Assembly (NCBI RefSeq): GCF_000430585.1
Contig: NZ_AUMH01000015.1
Location: 1-64,000 of the forward strand
Direction of reading: 5' to 3'
DNA: 64,000 nt
Origin: Alicyclobacillus herbarius DSM 13609
GTDB lineage: Bacteria > Bacillota > Bacilli > Alicyclobacillales > Alicyclobacillaceae
Below, piece by piece: positions 11,244-18,826 of this stretch; within the stretch, counting starts at the first letter, position 1; every line of letters begins with the position of its first letter. Position numbers and translations under genes: made by a program. The notes below the pieces were generated by a model. It did no database searches. It saw only the letters and a program-made list of their open reading frames with translations, and had not been told where the DNA came from.

Positions 11244-11272
11244 TTGACAGGGGGGTGTCCTCCCATTACAAT
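11244..11272 (+). promoter_or_regulatory. strong sigma-A promoter of the fadR-like/etfBA operon
   Basis: A perfect TTGACA (11244-11249), a 17-base spacer and TACAAT (11267-11272). The predicted start of transcription near 11279 falls just before the FadR-type operator. Confidence 0.8.
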
Positions 11273-11281
11273 AGGTTTGAC

Positions 11282-11299
11282 TGAATGAGGATTCATTCA
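11282..11299. promoter_or_regulatory. FadR-type operator
   Basis: TGAATGA-GGAT-TCATTCA is a perfect 7-4-7 palindrome that matches the Bacillus FadR (YsiA) operator consensus TGAATGA-N4-TCATTCA. It covers roughly +3 to +20 of the promoter and ends just before the ribosome site of the TetR gene, which fits autorepression relieved by long-chain acyl-CoA. Confidence 0.85.
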
Positions 11300-11315
11300 T
11301 AAGGAGGGGAGGCGC

Positions 11316-11927
11316 ATCGTCAACCGTCGGGATGAATCCAAGTATGACGCCATTTTGCGAGCTGCGGTGGAGGTTATGGCAGAATCCGGATACCATCACG
11401 CGCAGATCGCCCGCATCGCTCGCATCGCCGGGGTTGCTGATGGCACCGTCTATCTGTACTTTAAGAACAAAGAGGACATTTTGGTCTCCTTGCTGAGACG
11501 CTCCATCGAAAAAATCGTGGAAAAACTCCAGGCCTCAATGTGTTCGATGGACGGGGCTGCGGACAAATTGGACTATCTGGTTCACTTGTATTTGCGTGAA
11601 TTGGGGGCAGATCCCAAGCTGGCGATGGTCACGCAGGTTCACATGCGCCAAGTTGACGCGGGGATTCGAAGGGCTATTGGGGAGTTTATGAAACCGCTTT
11701 ACGATGTCTTGGATGGCATCATTGAGGATGGGGTTCGGCAAGGCGTCTTCCGGCCTTCGATGGACCGGCGTATTGCCCGGCGGATGATTTTTGGCACCAT
11801 CGACGAGACGGTCACCGCATGGGTTTTGACGGGCAGCAAATACGACCTGCATGCGCAGGCGGACGCTGTGGTGGATGTGCTGCTGAACGGACTGAAGGTA
11901 CGCCCGCAGGTACATCAAGTGCGTTAA
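11316..11927 (+). CDS. fadR: TetR-family fatty-acid regulator, FadR-like
   Basis: A 203-residue TetR repressor. The DNA-binding domain is complete only if translation starts at about 11316: the residues NRRDESKYDAILRAAVEVMA precede the HTH GVADGTVYLYFKNKEDILVS. In that frame no ATG, GTG or TTG occurs until TTG 11355, which would cut helix 1. The codon after the excellent AAGGAGGGG site (11301-11309) is ATC (11316), apparently an unusual start. The adjacent operator and the etfBA genes downstream match the Bacillus fadR (ysiA)-etfBA arrangement. The probable ligand is long-chain acyl-CoA. Confidence 0.88.
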   Translation: MVNRRDESKYDAILRAAVEVMAESGYHHAQIARIARIAGVADGTVYLYFKNKEDILVSLLRRSIEKIVEKLQASMCSMDGAADKLDYLVHLYLRELGADPKLAMVTQVHMRQVDAGIRRAIGEFMKPLYDVLDGIIEDGVRQGVFRPSMDRRIARRMIFGTIDETVTAWVLTGSKYDLHAQADAVVDVLLNGLKVRPQVHQVR

Positions 11928-11950
11928 GAACGTAGGAAGGGGTGTCGTAG

Positions 11951-12721
11951 GTGAACATCATCGTGTGCCTCAAGCAGACGTTTGACACTGAGGAGCGGAT
12001 TGTACTCGAAAACGGGGTGATTAAAGAGGACGGAGTGCGCTTTGTCATCAATCCGTACGACGAGTACGCAGTCGAGGAAGGCATCCGCTTAAAGGAAGAG
12101 TATGGCGGCGAGGTGGTGGTCGTCTCTGTGGGGCCCACGAGGACCGAGGAGGCGCTCCGGACAGCCCTGGCGATGGGGGCTGATGAGGCCATCTTGGCCG
12201 ACGATGAGCAACTATTCGGGGATGAATATACGGTGGCACGGGTTTTGGCCGCCATCATTCGGCAGCGTGAGTATGACATCATTCTGGCCGGAAATCAGGC
12301 GGTGGACGACGGATCGGGCCAGGTGGCCGTTCGTCTCGCCGAGGAGTTAGGAATTCCGCACATTTCGACCCTCACCAAGCTGGTGGTGGAAGGGGATAAA
12401 GTCGTTGGATACCGGGATGCCGAAGGGGATGAGGAACATGTGGAAGGAAAACTTCCAATTCTCGTTACGGCACAACAAGGGCTGAATGACCCTCGCTATC
12501 CTTCCTTGATTGGCATCCGTAGGGCAGGCAAGAAACCGTTGACACACGTGACGCTGGCGGATTTGGGACTGTCCCAAGAGGATATCCGTCCCCGTACGGA
12601 AGTCGTAGAGACGTTTCTGCCGGCTCCGAAACAAGCGGGTCGAATTTTGAGCGGAGATCTCGAAGAGCAGGTCGCGGAACTGGTTGCGTCCCTGCGCAAT
12701 GTAGAAAAAGTGATTGACTGA
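11951..12721 (+). CDS. etfB: electron transfer flavoprotein beta subunit
   Basis: A 256-residue AMP-binding subunit of the EtfAB heterodimer, which accepts electrons from acyl-CoA dehydrogenases. The start region MNIIVCLKQTFDTEERI and the signature AVDDGSGQVAVRLAEELGIP with the segment QQGLNDPRYPSLIGIRRAGK are typical. GTG 11951 follows AGGAAGGGG. It lies in one operon with the FadR-like gene and etfA. Confidence 0.95.
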   Translation: MNIIVCLKQTFDTEERIVLENGVIKEDGVRFVINPYDEYAVEEGIRLKEEYGGEVVVVSVGPTRTEEALRTALAMGADEAILADDEQLFGDEYTVARVLAAIIRQREYDIILAGNQAVDDGSGQVAVRLAEELGIPHISTLTKLVVEGDKVVGYRDAEGDEEHVEGKLPILVTAQQGLNDPRYPSLIGIRRAGKKPLTHVTLADLGLSQEDIRPRTEVVETFLPAPKQAGRILSGDLEEQVAELVASLRNVEKVID

Positions 12722-12737
12722 GAGGTGGGATGCCAAA

Positions 12738-13724
12738 ATGGGGAAAAAAGTGCTCGTGGTCGCGGATGTACGCCATGGTAAGCTACGCAATGTGACGTAC
12801 GAAATGTTGGGGGCTGCGTTGACGATTGCGGAGGGCAGCCCGATTGCCGCGTTGATTCTAGGGGATGGCGTCAAGTCGCTCGGCGAAGGTTTGGGCGATT
12901 ACGGGGCTGACGTGGTGTATGTGGTGGACAATCCACACTTAAAGGACTACACGCCGTCGGCGTACCGGAAAGCGGTTCTGGAGACCATCTCGAGATTCTC
13001 TCCAGACGTCGTGTTGTTTGCTCATTCGGCCATTGGCAAAGACCTGGCGCCGATGGTCGCGATGCGCCTTGGCGCCGGACAGGTTTCGGATGTGGTGAAT
13101 CTCAGCGTGGAGGGAGAACACATTGTCTTCACGCGCCCCATCTATGCGGGCAAGGCGTTTACCAAGGTGGTCGTCCGTGAGGGGGTGACGATTGCCACCA
13201 TCCGTCCCAACAACTTGGAAGCGGCCGGTGCAGGACAGGGCAAGGCCGGGACGATAGAAACCGTGGACGTGACACTGGAGCCGGTCGACTTGTCGACCAC
13301 TGTGCGCGAAATTGTGCAGAAGGCGACCGGGGGGGTCGACCTGTCGGAAGCGAAGATCATCGTTTCTGGTGGCCGGGGTGTGAAGAGCGCAGAGGGGTTC
13401 AAACCTTTGTATGAGCTGGCCGAAGCGTTGGGCGGCGCCGTCGGTGCGTCTCGAGGCGCATGTGACGCCGGGTATTGTGATTATGCCTTGCAGATTGGCC
13501 AAACGGGGAAAGTGGTCACCCCAGACCTGTATATCGCGTGCGGCATTTCCGGCGCCATTCAGCACCTGGCAGGCATGTCCAACTCCAAGGTCATCGTGGC
13601 TATCAATAAAGACCCGGAAGCCCCCATCTTCCAGGTGGCCGATTATGGGATTGTCGGCGACTTGTTTGAGGTTGTACCGAAGATTACGGAGGCCGTCCGC
13701 CAACTCAAGGCGCAGGGCGTGTAG
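12738..13724 (+). CDS. etfA: electron transfer flavoprotein alpha subunit
   Basis: A 328-residue FAD-binding subunit. The C-terminal FAD domain contains GGRGVKSAEGFKPLYELA, GASRGACDAGYCDYALQIGQ and the PROSITE-type signature LYIACGISGAIQHLAGM followed by NKDPEAPIFQVADYGIVGD. ATG 12738 follows GAGAGGTGGG. The acyl-CoA dehydrogenase fadE at 49.6 kb is a plausible electron donor. Confidence 0.95.
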   Translation: MGKKVLVVADVRHGKLRNVTYEMLGAALTIAEGSPIAALILGDGVKSLGEGLGDYGADVVYVVDNPHLKDYTPSAYRKAVLETISRFSPDVVLFAHSAIGKDLAPMVAMRLGAGQVSDVVNLSVEGEHIVFTRPIYAGKAFTKVVVREGVTIATIRPNNLEAAGAGQGKAGTIETVDVTLEPVDLSTTVREIVQKATGGVDLSEAKIIVSGGRGVKSAEGFKPLYELAEALGGAVGASRGACDAGYCDYALQIGQTGKVVTPDLYIACGISGAIQHLAGMSNSKVIVAINKDPEAPIFQVADYGIVGDLFEVVPKITEAVRQLKAQGV

Positions 13725-13775
13725 GTCGGTTCTGCGTCCAGTGCGGATTAGGAAGATAGAGAGTCGCAAAAATGC

Positions 13776-13803
13776 GAACAGGGCGGGGTATCCCGCCCTG
13801 TTC
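13776..13803. terminator. strong hairpin after etfA, probably a bidirectional terminator
   Basis: GAACAGGGCGGG (13776-13787), a GTAT loop and CCCGCCCTGTTC (13792-13803) form a perfect 12-bp stem. Plus-strand T-residues are lacking. On the minus strand GCATTTTTGC follows the stem, so it may stop transcription of the minus-strand mini-gene as well. Confidence 0.6.
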
Positions 13804-13854
13804 ATTCACCGAGCTGTCTATGTATGCGTGACGCACGCAAGCTGTAGGAACGTC

Positions 13855-13998
13855 CTACTTGCCCGTGTTCGCTTCCTGTACCAAGGGCAGCGCGGCATCG
13901 ACGCCCGCCACATGTGGAAACGGTGGCTGCGGGCGGAAGGTGAAAAAGGCGACAATGATTAAAATAACGACGAATGCGACCTCAAAAACCCTCCTCAT
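13855..13998 (-). CDS. single-pass membrane mini-protein
   Basis: A 47-residue product starting at ATG 13998, behind a strong GAAGGAGG site on the minus strand. It consists of a short basic N-terminus (MRRVF), one transmembrane helix (EVAFVVILIIVAFFTF) and a short polar tail of about 27 residues. The longer open frame upstream is not supported. It is in the gap between etfA and the next plus-strand gene, convergent with etfA. Function unknown. Confidence 0.6.
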   Translation of the reverse strand: MRRVFEVAFVVILIIVAFFTFRPQPPFPHVAGVDAALPLVQEANTGK

Positions 13999-14099
13999 GA
14001 TACTTTGGCCTCCTTCTTCACAATTGTACCCAAATTGGACAACAACCGTTCCGGCGTACGTGACATATTGTAGCAGACCGGAAGCCAGCCTGCACCCGC

Positions 14100-14129
14100 T
14101 TGCAGGGGTTAGGGATGGCTCGCTACACT
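14100..14129 (+). promoter_or_regulatory. candidate promoter for the 14.2-15.2 kb gene trio
   Basis: TTGCAG (14100-14105), an 18-base spacer and TACACT (14124-14129). The same two hexamers occur ahead of ald. Confidence 0.35.
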
Positions 14130-14198
14130 GGATTTGAACCGAAAGGTAGTCCGGAAAGGCCTTTTCGGACACGTATTGGAAACTAGGAGGCAAAGCCG

Positions 14199-14528
14199 TT
14201 GGATCCGTTAGACTGGACCCATCAGTGGGATGATTACGAAATGATGATGTACGCATGCACCGACCCCGGTGAGGAGGGGATCCGCATGCAGGTGAGTCGG
14301 CGCATACAGCGCGACGGCGCAGAGGAATGGGAGATGCTGTATGACCGGAAGCTCATCGACTTGCCTTCCCCACCGCCGGCGATCGACAATCCGGCAGATT
14401 TGGAGGATTGGGAAGAATCGGTGTTGCGGACGCACCTGCATGAACACCCGCAACTGGTGACCGAGGAAAAACAGTTTTTGGCGAAGTGGTTGGATGGGCA
14501 AGCCAATCCTTCGCTCGAATCGACCTAG
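14199..14528 (+). CDS. acidic soluble protein of unknown function
   Basis: A 109-residue acidic protein, rich in Trp, Asp and Glu (DPLDWTHQWDDYEMMMYACT; PADLEDWEESVLRTHLHEHP). It starts at TTG 14199, eight bases after AGGAGG. There is no signal peptide or membrane segment. It is first of three closely spaced genes ending with an ACT-domain protein. I do not recognise the family. Confidence 0.6.
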   Translation: MDPLDWTHQWDDYEMMMYACTDPGEEGIRMQVSRRIQRDGAEEWEMLYDRKLIDLPSPPPAIDNPADLEDWEESVLRTHLHEHPQLVTEEKQFLAKWLDGQANPSLEST

Positions 14529-14540
14529 GGGGAATTGAGC

Positions 14541-14990
14541 GTGGCAAAGCGGCGAAAGAAATCCACCCCTCAGAGCGTGGAATTCCAAGATAAGCCGGAC
14601 TATGCGTGGGATCCGCTGGACGACTCGTCCCCGTCAGAGAGGCAGCGAAAGAATCAGCCGGACCACGAACACGGCGGGAAGGTGGTACAGCCAACGCCTG
14701 CAGCGAGTCTGCGGGAAGCCTTGCCAGAGTCGGTCCTGCAACAGCTGCAAGACCTGCATCGGGAGGTGGAGCAGCAGGCCGCTCTGACGCAACCAGTTGG
14801 ACGCTCGGGCGGTAAAAAATCAGCACGGACGAAGCCGACGGGTAAGCGGCATGACGAGAAGTCCGAGCTCGGCGCGGAGGACGAAGAACCGACCTTTGCC
14901 GAGTTGTTCAGTCCAGATACGGAAACTGAGGAACCTTCCTTTGCCGAACTTCTACGCGAGTCGCGCTTGGATTGGCGAAAGTTTAAGTGA
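14541..14990 (+). CDS. disordered protein with a duplicated acidic motif
   Basis: A 149-residue, largely disordered protein starting at GTG 14541, eight bases after AGGGGG (TTG 14535 is an alternative). The N-terminus is basic (MAKRRKKSTPQ), the middle Gln/Ala-rich and possibly helical. The C-terminus carries two copies of an EEPxFAEL motif (DEEPTFAELFS and TEEPSFAELLRESRLDW). Such tandem short linear motifs suggest partner binding. Its TGA stop overlaps the ATG of the ACT-domain gene. No family recognised. Confidence 0.55.
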   Translation: MAKRRKKSTPQSVEFQDKPDYAWDPLDDSSPSERQRKNQPDHEHGGKVVQPTPAASLREALPESVLQQLQDLHREVEQQAALTQPVGRSGGKKSARTKPTGKRHDEKSELGAEDEEPTFAELFSPDTETEEPSFAELLRESRLDWRKFK

Positions 14991-15250
14991 TGGAATGCGG
15001 TCGACCAACGCTTCGCTGGTGCTTGGAAATCGAAGGCCGTGTCGGGATGGTGCGTGACATTGTGTCCGTCTTGGCCGAAGCGGGCGCCAACGTGGAAGCG
15101 ATGGAGGTGGTGGCACGTGTGGTCTACATCCGTTTTCGCCTCGCCACGAGGATGCACCGCACGTTCGTCGGCGGATGTGTGGAGGATATCTGGTCCGATT
15201 TGACCCAAGCGCTATCGGCGGCGGAAGGGACAGTCGGAAGGGACAGGTGA
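14990..15250 (+). CDS. stand-alone ACT-domain protein
   Basis: An 86-residue protein whose core (WCLEIEGRVGMVRDIVSVLA, then EAGANVEAMEVVARVVYIRF) is an ACT fold of the kind found at the N-terminus of TyrR/PhhR aromatic regulators (EDRLGLTRELLDLL pattern). ACT domains bind amino acids. ATG 14990 overlaps the previous stop (TGATG). The free-standing domain and its position 200 bp ahead of hutH suggest an amino-acid sensor, but no link to hutH is proven; a terminator separates them. Confidence 0.7.
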   Translation: MECGRPTLRWCLEIEGRVGMVRDIVSVLAEAGANVEAMEVVARVVYIRFRLATRMHRTFVGGCVEDIWSDLTQALSAAEGTVGRDR

Positions 15251-15343
15251 TTAGGGGGGAGGTAGGTGAGCGAGTCGGGCAGGACGATGAGACGAGACAT
15301 ACGCTACGAAGTTATATGGCAAATAAAAACAAATGAAGAGGCA

Positions 15344-15369
15344 GCGGCCCAATGTCGGGTCGCTTTTTT
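15344..15369 (+). terminator. Rho-independent terminator between the ACT gene and hutH
   Basis: GCGGCCC (15344-15350), a six-base loop, GGGTCGC (15357-15363) and TTTTTT. There is one mismatch in the stem. Confidence 0.75.
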
Positions 15370-15448
15370 GTTGGCTAAAGCGCTAATGAACCATAAAGCA
15401 TCGTAGGAAATCCCGATTCGGGCAGACTGACAAAAGGAGGAACGTGCC

Positions 15449-16969
15449 ATGCAGGAACGAAAAGTGATGTTGGACGGGCAGACCCTAACCCCAGAAATGG
15501 TGATGGAGGTTGTGGCGGGAGCACAGGTTGAGGTGACGGATGCCGCCTGGGAAAGGGTCCGTGCGAGCCGCGCTCGGATTGAAGAGCAGGTGCAGGCTGC
15601 GCGTGTCGTCTACGGTGTGACGACAGGTTTTGGAAAATTGGCCGACGTGCGGATTGATGGAGGCGACCTCAGCAAACTGCAGATGAACCTACTCCGATCT
15701 CATGCCGTAGGAGTCGGGCAGCCGCTGTCCACGGACGTAGTGCGGGCCATGCTGACTTTGCGGGCCAACGCTCTCGCCAAAGGGTTTTCCGGCATTCGCG
15801 AGGAAACTTTGCGTCTCCTGATTGAGATGGTGAATCGGCGCGTGCATCCGGTTATCCCCAGTCAAGGGTCACTGGGGGCGAGCGGGGATTTGGCCCCGCT
15901 GGCACACATGGCGCTGGTCCTGATTGGCGAAGGGAAGGCGGAGTTTCATGGTCGCGTTCTCCCCGGAGCCGAAGCCCTGGCTAAGGCCGGGCTCAAACCC
16001 GTCGAGCTGATGGCTAAGGAAGGGCTAGCGCTGATTAACGGCACGCAGGCGATGACGGCGATTGGGGTCCTCGCCCTGACGGAAGCCGTTCATGTCGGTC
16101 TGGCCGCGGATGCCGCGCTGGCGTTGACGATGGAGGCCTTGGAGGGGATTGCGGATGTCTTTGACGAGGAGTTGTTGCGGGTTCGCCCGCACAAGGAATT
16201 CCTGGCGGTTGCGGGGCGCCTGCGGCAATGGTTGGCAGGCAGTCAGCGGGTCTCCCGACAAGGGATCTTGCGCGTGCAGGACGCCTATTCACTGCGCTGC
16301 GGTCCGCAGGTACACGGATCATCCTGGCAGACCATCGAGTACGTGCGGGATCGGCTGCTGGTGGAGATAAATTCGGCCACCGATAATCCGATTGTGCTTG
16401 AGGACGGCCGTATTCTCTCCGGGGGTCACTTTCATGGCCAGCCGATTGCCATCGCGATGGACCTGCTCAAAATCGGGGCGGCGGAGTGGGGGAACATCTC
16501 CGAGCGTCGCACCGAGCGCATGGTCAACCCTCAGCTCAGTGGTTTGCCGGCGTTTCTCGCGCCAGACCCAGGACTTCAGTCTGGCTTCATGATTACGCAG
16601 TACGTGGCGGCGGCGCTGGTTTCCGAGAACAAGGTGTTGGCCCACCCGGCCAGCGTGGATTCCATTCCATCCTCGGCCAACCAAGAGGATCACGTCAGTA
16701 TGGGGACGATTGCGGCCCGCCAGTGCCGGCAGATGATTCACAACGTGGCGCACGTCATCGCCATCGAAATGGCCTGCGCGGCGCAGGCCATTCACCTGCA
16801 GCAGGCGGAAGGATATCTGGCTCCGGCCACTCGCAACCTGCTCCAAAAAATTCGCGCTTTCATTCCTGCGGTTACGGACGATACGTCCCTGTCGGAACCC
16901 TTAGAACGACTCGCGTCGGCCATCCTGGCGGGGGAGGTTCCCGGGTTTCATCCGGCCGATGTCCAGTGA
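15449..16969 (+). CDS. hutH: histidine ammonia-lyase
   Basis: Converts L-histidine to urocanate and ammonia. The MIO prosthetic group forms from A144-S145-G146 in GSLGASGDLAPLAHM. The family blocks YGVTTGFGKLADV, QDAYSLRCGPQVHG, NSATDNPIV and SSANQEDHVSMG identify HutH rather than phenylalanine ammonia-lyase. Length is 506 residues and AAAAGGAGG precedes ATG 15449. No hutU, hutI, hutG or hutP gene is adjacent, so the rest of the pathway must lie elsewhere or be absent. Confidence 0.95.
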   Translation: MQERKVMLDGQTLTPEMVMEVVAGAQVEVTDAAWERVRASRARIEEQVQAARVVYGVTTGFGKLADVRIDGGDLSKLQMNLLRSHAVGVGQPLSTDVVRAMLTLRANALAKGFSGIREETLRLLIEMVNRRVHPVIPSQGSLGASGDLAPLAHMALVLIGEGKAEFHGRVLPGAEALAKAGLKPVELMAKEGLALINGTQAMTAIGVLALTEAVHVGLAADAALALTMEALEGIADVFDEELLRVRPHKEFLAVAGRLRQWLAGSQRVSRQGILRVQDAYSLRCGPQVHGSSWQTIEYVRDRLLVEINSATDNPIVLEDGRILSGGHFHGQPIAIAMDLLKIGAAEWGNISERRTERMVNPQLSGLPAFLAPDPGLQSGFMITQYVAAALVSENKVLAHPASVDSIPSSANQEDHVSMGTIAARQCRQMIHNVAHVIAIEMACAAQAIHLQQAEGYLAPATRNLLQKIRAFIPAVTDDTSLSEPLERLASAILAGEVPGFHPADVQ

Positions 16970-17002
16970 AGCAAGACCAAACGTGTCCGCTGCGGGAGAT
17001 TC

Positions 17003-17043
17003 GGCCGACCCGAAGGCGGGAATCTACTCCCGCCAAGTCGGCC
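17003..17043. terminator. double hairpin between convergent hutH and the aspartase/fumarase gene
   Basis: An outer stem GGCCGAC (17003-17009) / GTCGGCC (17037-17043) encloses an inner stem GGCGGGA (17015-17021) / TCCCGCC (17028-17034). There is no T-run on either strand. The position between convergent genes suggests a bidirectional transcription barrier. Confidence 0.45.
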
Positions 17044-17075
17044 TGGCGGCCGTTATGCGACGCGGTGAATCGTCG

Positions 17076-18581
17076 TTAATCGCCCGTTTCCGGGTGCGGG
17101 GGCTGTGCCGGGGCGGACGATTGCGGACGGCTGAAAGCCGACGTCCCCTGTAGCGCGTCGAAACTTGGGTTCCCCTGCGGGCGTGTTCTTTGCACGACTT
17201 GGGACAAGACATCTACGTCGAGTGCGCGGTCGAGGGCCCCCGCGTCGATGCCGAGTTGCACCCCCGCATCGCGCAGGCTGAGGTTGTGCGCCAGGGCGTG
17301 TCTGACGATGCGGGAGGCGGTATCGTATCCGACCTCCACGTTTAAGGCGGTGGCGAGCGAAAGTGAGTGTTCGGCGTAGCTGCGGCAACGGTCCCGGTTT
17401 GCCCGAATCCCACGCACGCACTTGTCCGTGAAGGCCTCGACTGCATTCGCGAGGATTTGGATTTCGTGCAGGAAATTCGCGGCCATGACCGGCATCATGA
17501 CGTTGAGTTCCAGTTGCCCAGCTCCTCCTGCCTGGGCGACAACCGTGTCACACCCTTGCACCTGATACATCACCATGTTCAGCATCTCCGCCAGCACCGG
17601 GTTGACCTTTCCCGGCATAATCGACGATCCCGGCTGTACTGCGGGGAGTTCGATTTCCGCGAGCCCGGTTCGTGGCCCGGAGGACAACAGGCGCAGGTCG
17701 TTGGCGATGCGCTGCAGCGCCAGCGCGAGGTTACGCAGGGCTGCACTGACCCAGACGACTTCGTCCGGGTTTTGATTGAAGGTGAACGGGTTTTCCGGCA
17801 AGCAAAAGGCCAGTCCGGTGAATTGGGCAATATGGGCCACCGCAGCTTCGGCGAAACCGGGCGGCGTGTTGATGCCCGTTCCTACGGCGTTCCCGCCCAA
17901 CCCGATGGGTAAAAGATTGGCAGCGGCCTGTTCCAGCCAACGGCGATGCCGTTCGATGTTGTGGGCATACCCGTAGAATTCGTCGCCCAGGCGCATGGGT
18001 ACCGCATCCTGCAGGTGCGTGCGGCCGGACTTGACGACGTCCATAAATTCGTTGCCCTTTTGCTTGAGGGCGTCGGTCAAGCGGGCCAGTGCCGGATCTA
18101 GCTGGTGCGCGAGCAGTTCCATACCGGCAATCTGCATGGCGACATGGATGGTGTCATTGGTCGACTGGGAGCGATTGACGTCATCGTTCGGGTGCACCAG
18201 CGAATAGTCTCCGCGCGCCCCTCCCAACAATTCGGCGGCACGTGAGGCAATGACTTCGTTGGCGTTCATGTTTTGCGACGTTCCGGCTCCGGCCTGGTAA
18301 ACGTCGACCCGAAACTGGTCGTCCAGCTTTCCCTCAATTACTTCGCGCGCCGCCTGACAAATCGCTTCCGCTTTTTGTGTCTCCATGACGCCGAGCTCAG
18401 CGTGCGCCCGCGCTGCCGCCCACTTAATGATTCCCTGCGCGCGGATAAAGGCCCGCGGCAGACGCAGGCCGCTGATGGGGAAGTTCTCGATGGCGCGCGC
18501 CGTCTGGGCGCCGTAGTAGGCGCTCTTCGGAATGCGGACTTCGCCAAGCGAATCACGGGCAATGCGTGTTGCGTCGGTCAC
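17076..18581 (-). CDS. aspartase/fumarase superfamily lyase (aspartate ammonia-lyase or class II fumarase)
   Basis: A 501-residue lyase with the superfamily signature GSSIMPGKVNPVLAEMLNMV, the substrate loops VDVYQAGAGTSQNMNANEVI and SGRTHLQDAVPMRLG, and the His-containing HPNDDVNRSQSTND. Fumarases usually have KVNPTQ, whereas GQLELNVMMPV, KCVRGIRANRDRC and YQAGAGTS are aspartase-like. I favour aspartate ammonia-lyase but cannot exclude fumarase. The C-terminus has an extra Pro/Ser/Gln-rich tail of about 25 residues. GTG 18581 was chosen because GGGAGGGA ends about five bases upstream; the ATG at 18596 lies before that site. Confidence 0.85.
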   Translation of the reverse strand: MTDATRIARDSLGEVRIPKSAYYGAQTARAIENFPISGLRLPRAFIRAQGIIKWAAARAHAELGVMETQKAEAICQAAREVIEGKLDDQFRVDVYQAGAGTSQNMNANEVIASRAAELLGGARGDYSLVHPNDDVNRSQSTNDTIHVAMQIAGMELLAHQLDPALARLTDALKQKGNEFMDVVKSGRTHLQDAVPMRLGDEFYGYAHNIERHRRWLEQAAANLLPIGLGGNAVGTGINTPPGFAEAAVAHIAQFTGLAFCLPENPFTFNQNPDEVVWVSAALRNLALALQRIANDLRLLSSGPRTGLAEIELPAVQPGSSIMPGKVNPVLAEMLNMVMYQVQGCDTVVAQAGGAGQLELNVMMPVMAANFLHEIQILANAVEAFTDKCVRGIRANRDRCRSYAEHSLSLATALNVEVGYDTASRIVRHALAHNLSLRDAGVQLGIDAGALDRALDVDVLSQVVQRTRPQGNPSFDALQGTSAFSRPQSSAPAQPPHPETGD

Positions 18582-18826
18582 GAATGTCCCTCCCATCGGG
18601 ATTGGTTTCAGTTACCAGTATTCCATACCGATGCTTTTTTAGCATACAATCCAGTGCGGTGCACGACGTGGATCGTGGCGATTTTGCGCAAAGTATGTTA
18701 AAGATCTAGAGAGCACGAGTGTGTGGGCGGTAGATCCCCGACAGACCATGGTAGAAACCGGTCTGCTTGGTTGTAGAGGGCATCGGACAGGCCTGCCAAT
18801 CGCAATTCGACGAGAGGTTGTTGACA

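Noticed and set aside
12939-13805. Long minus-strand open frame opposite etfA
   Set aside because: It is the antisense shadow of a well-supported etfA gene and shows no family motif or ribosome site.
17367-17912. Plus-strand open frame opposite the aspartase/fumarase gene
   Set aside because: Antisense to a gene with complete family signatures; its composition is that of a shadow frame.
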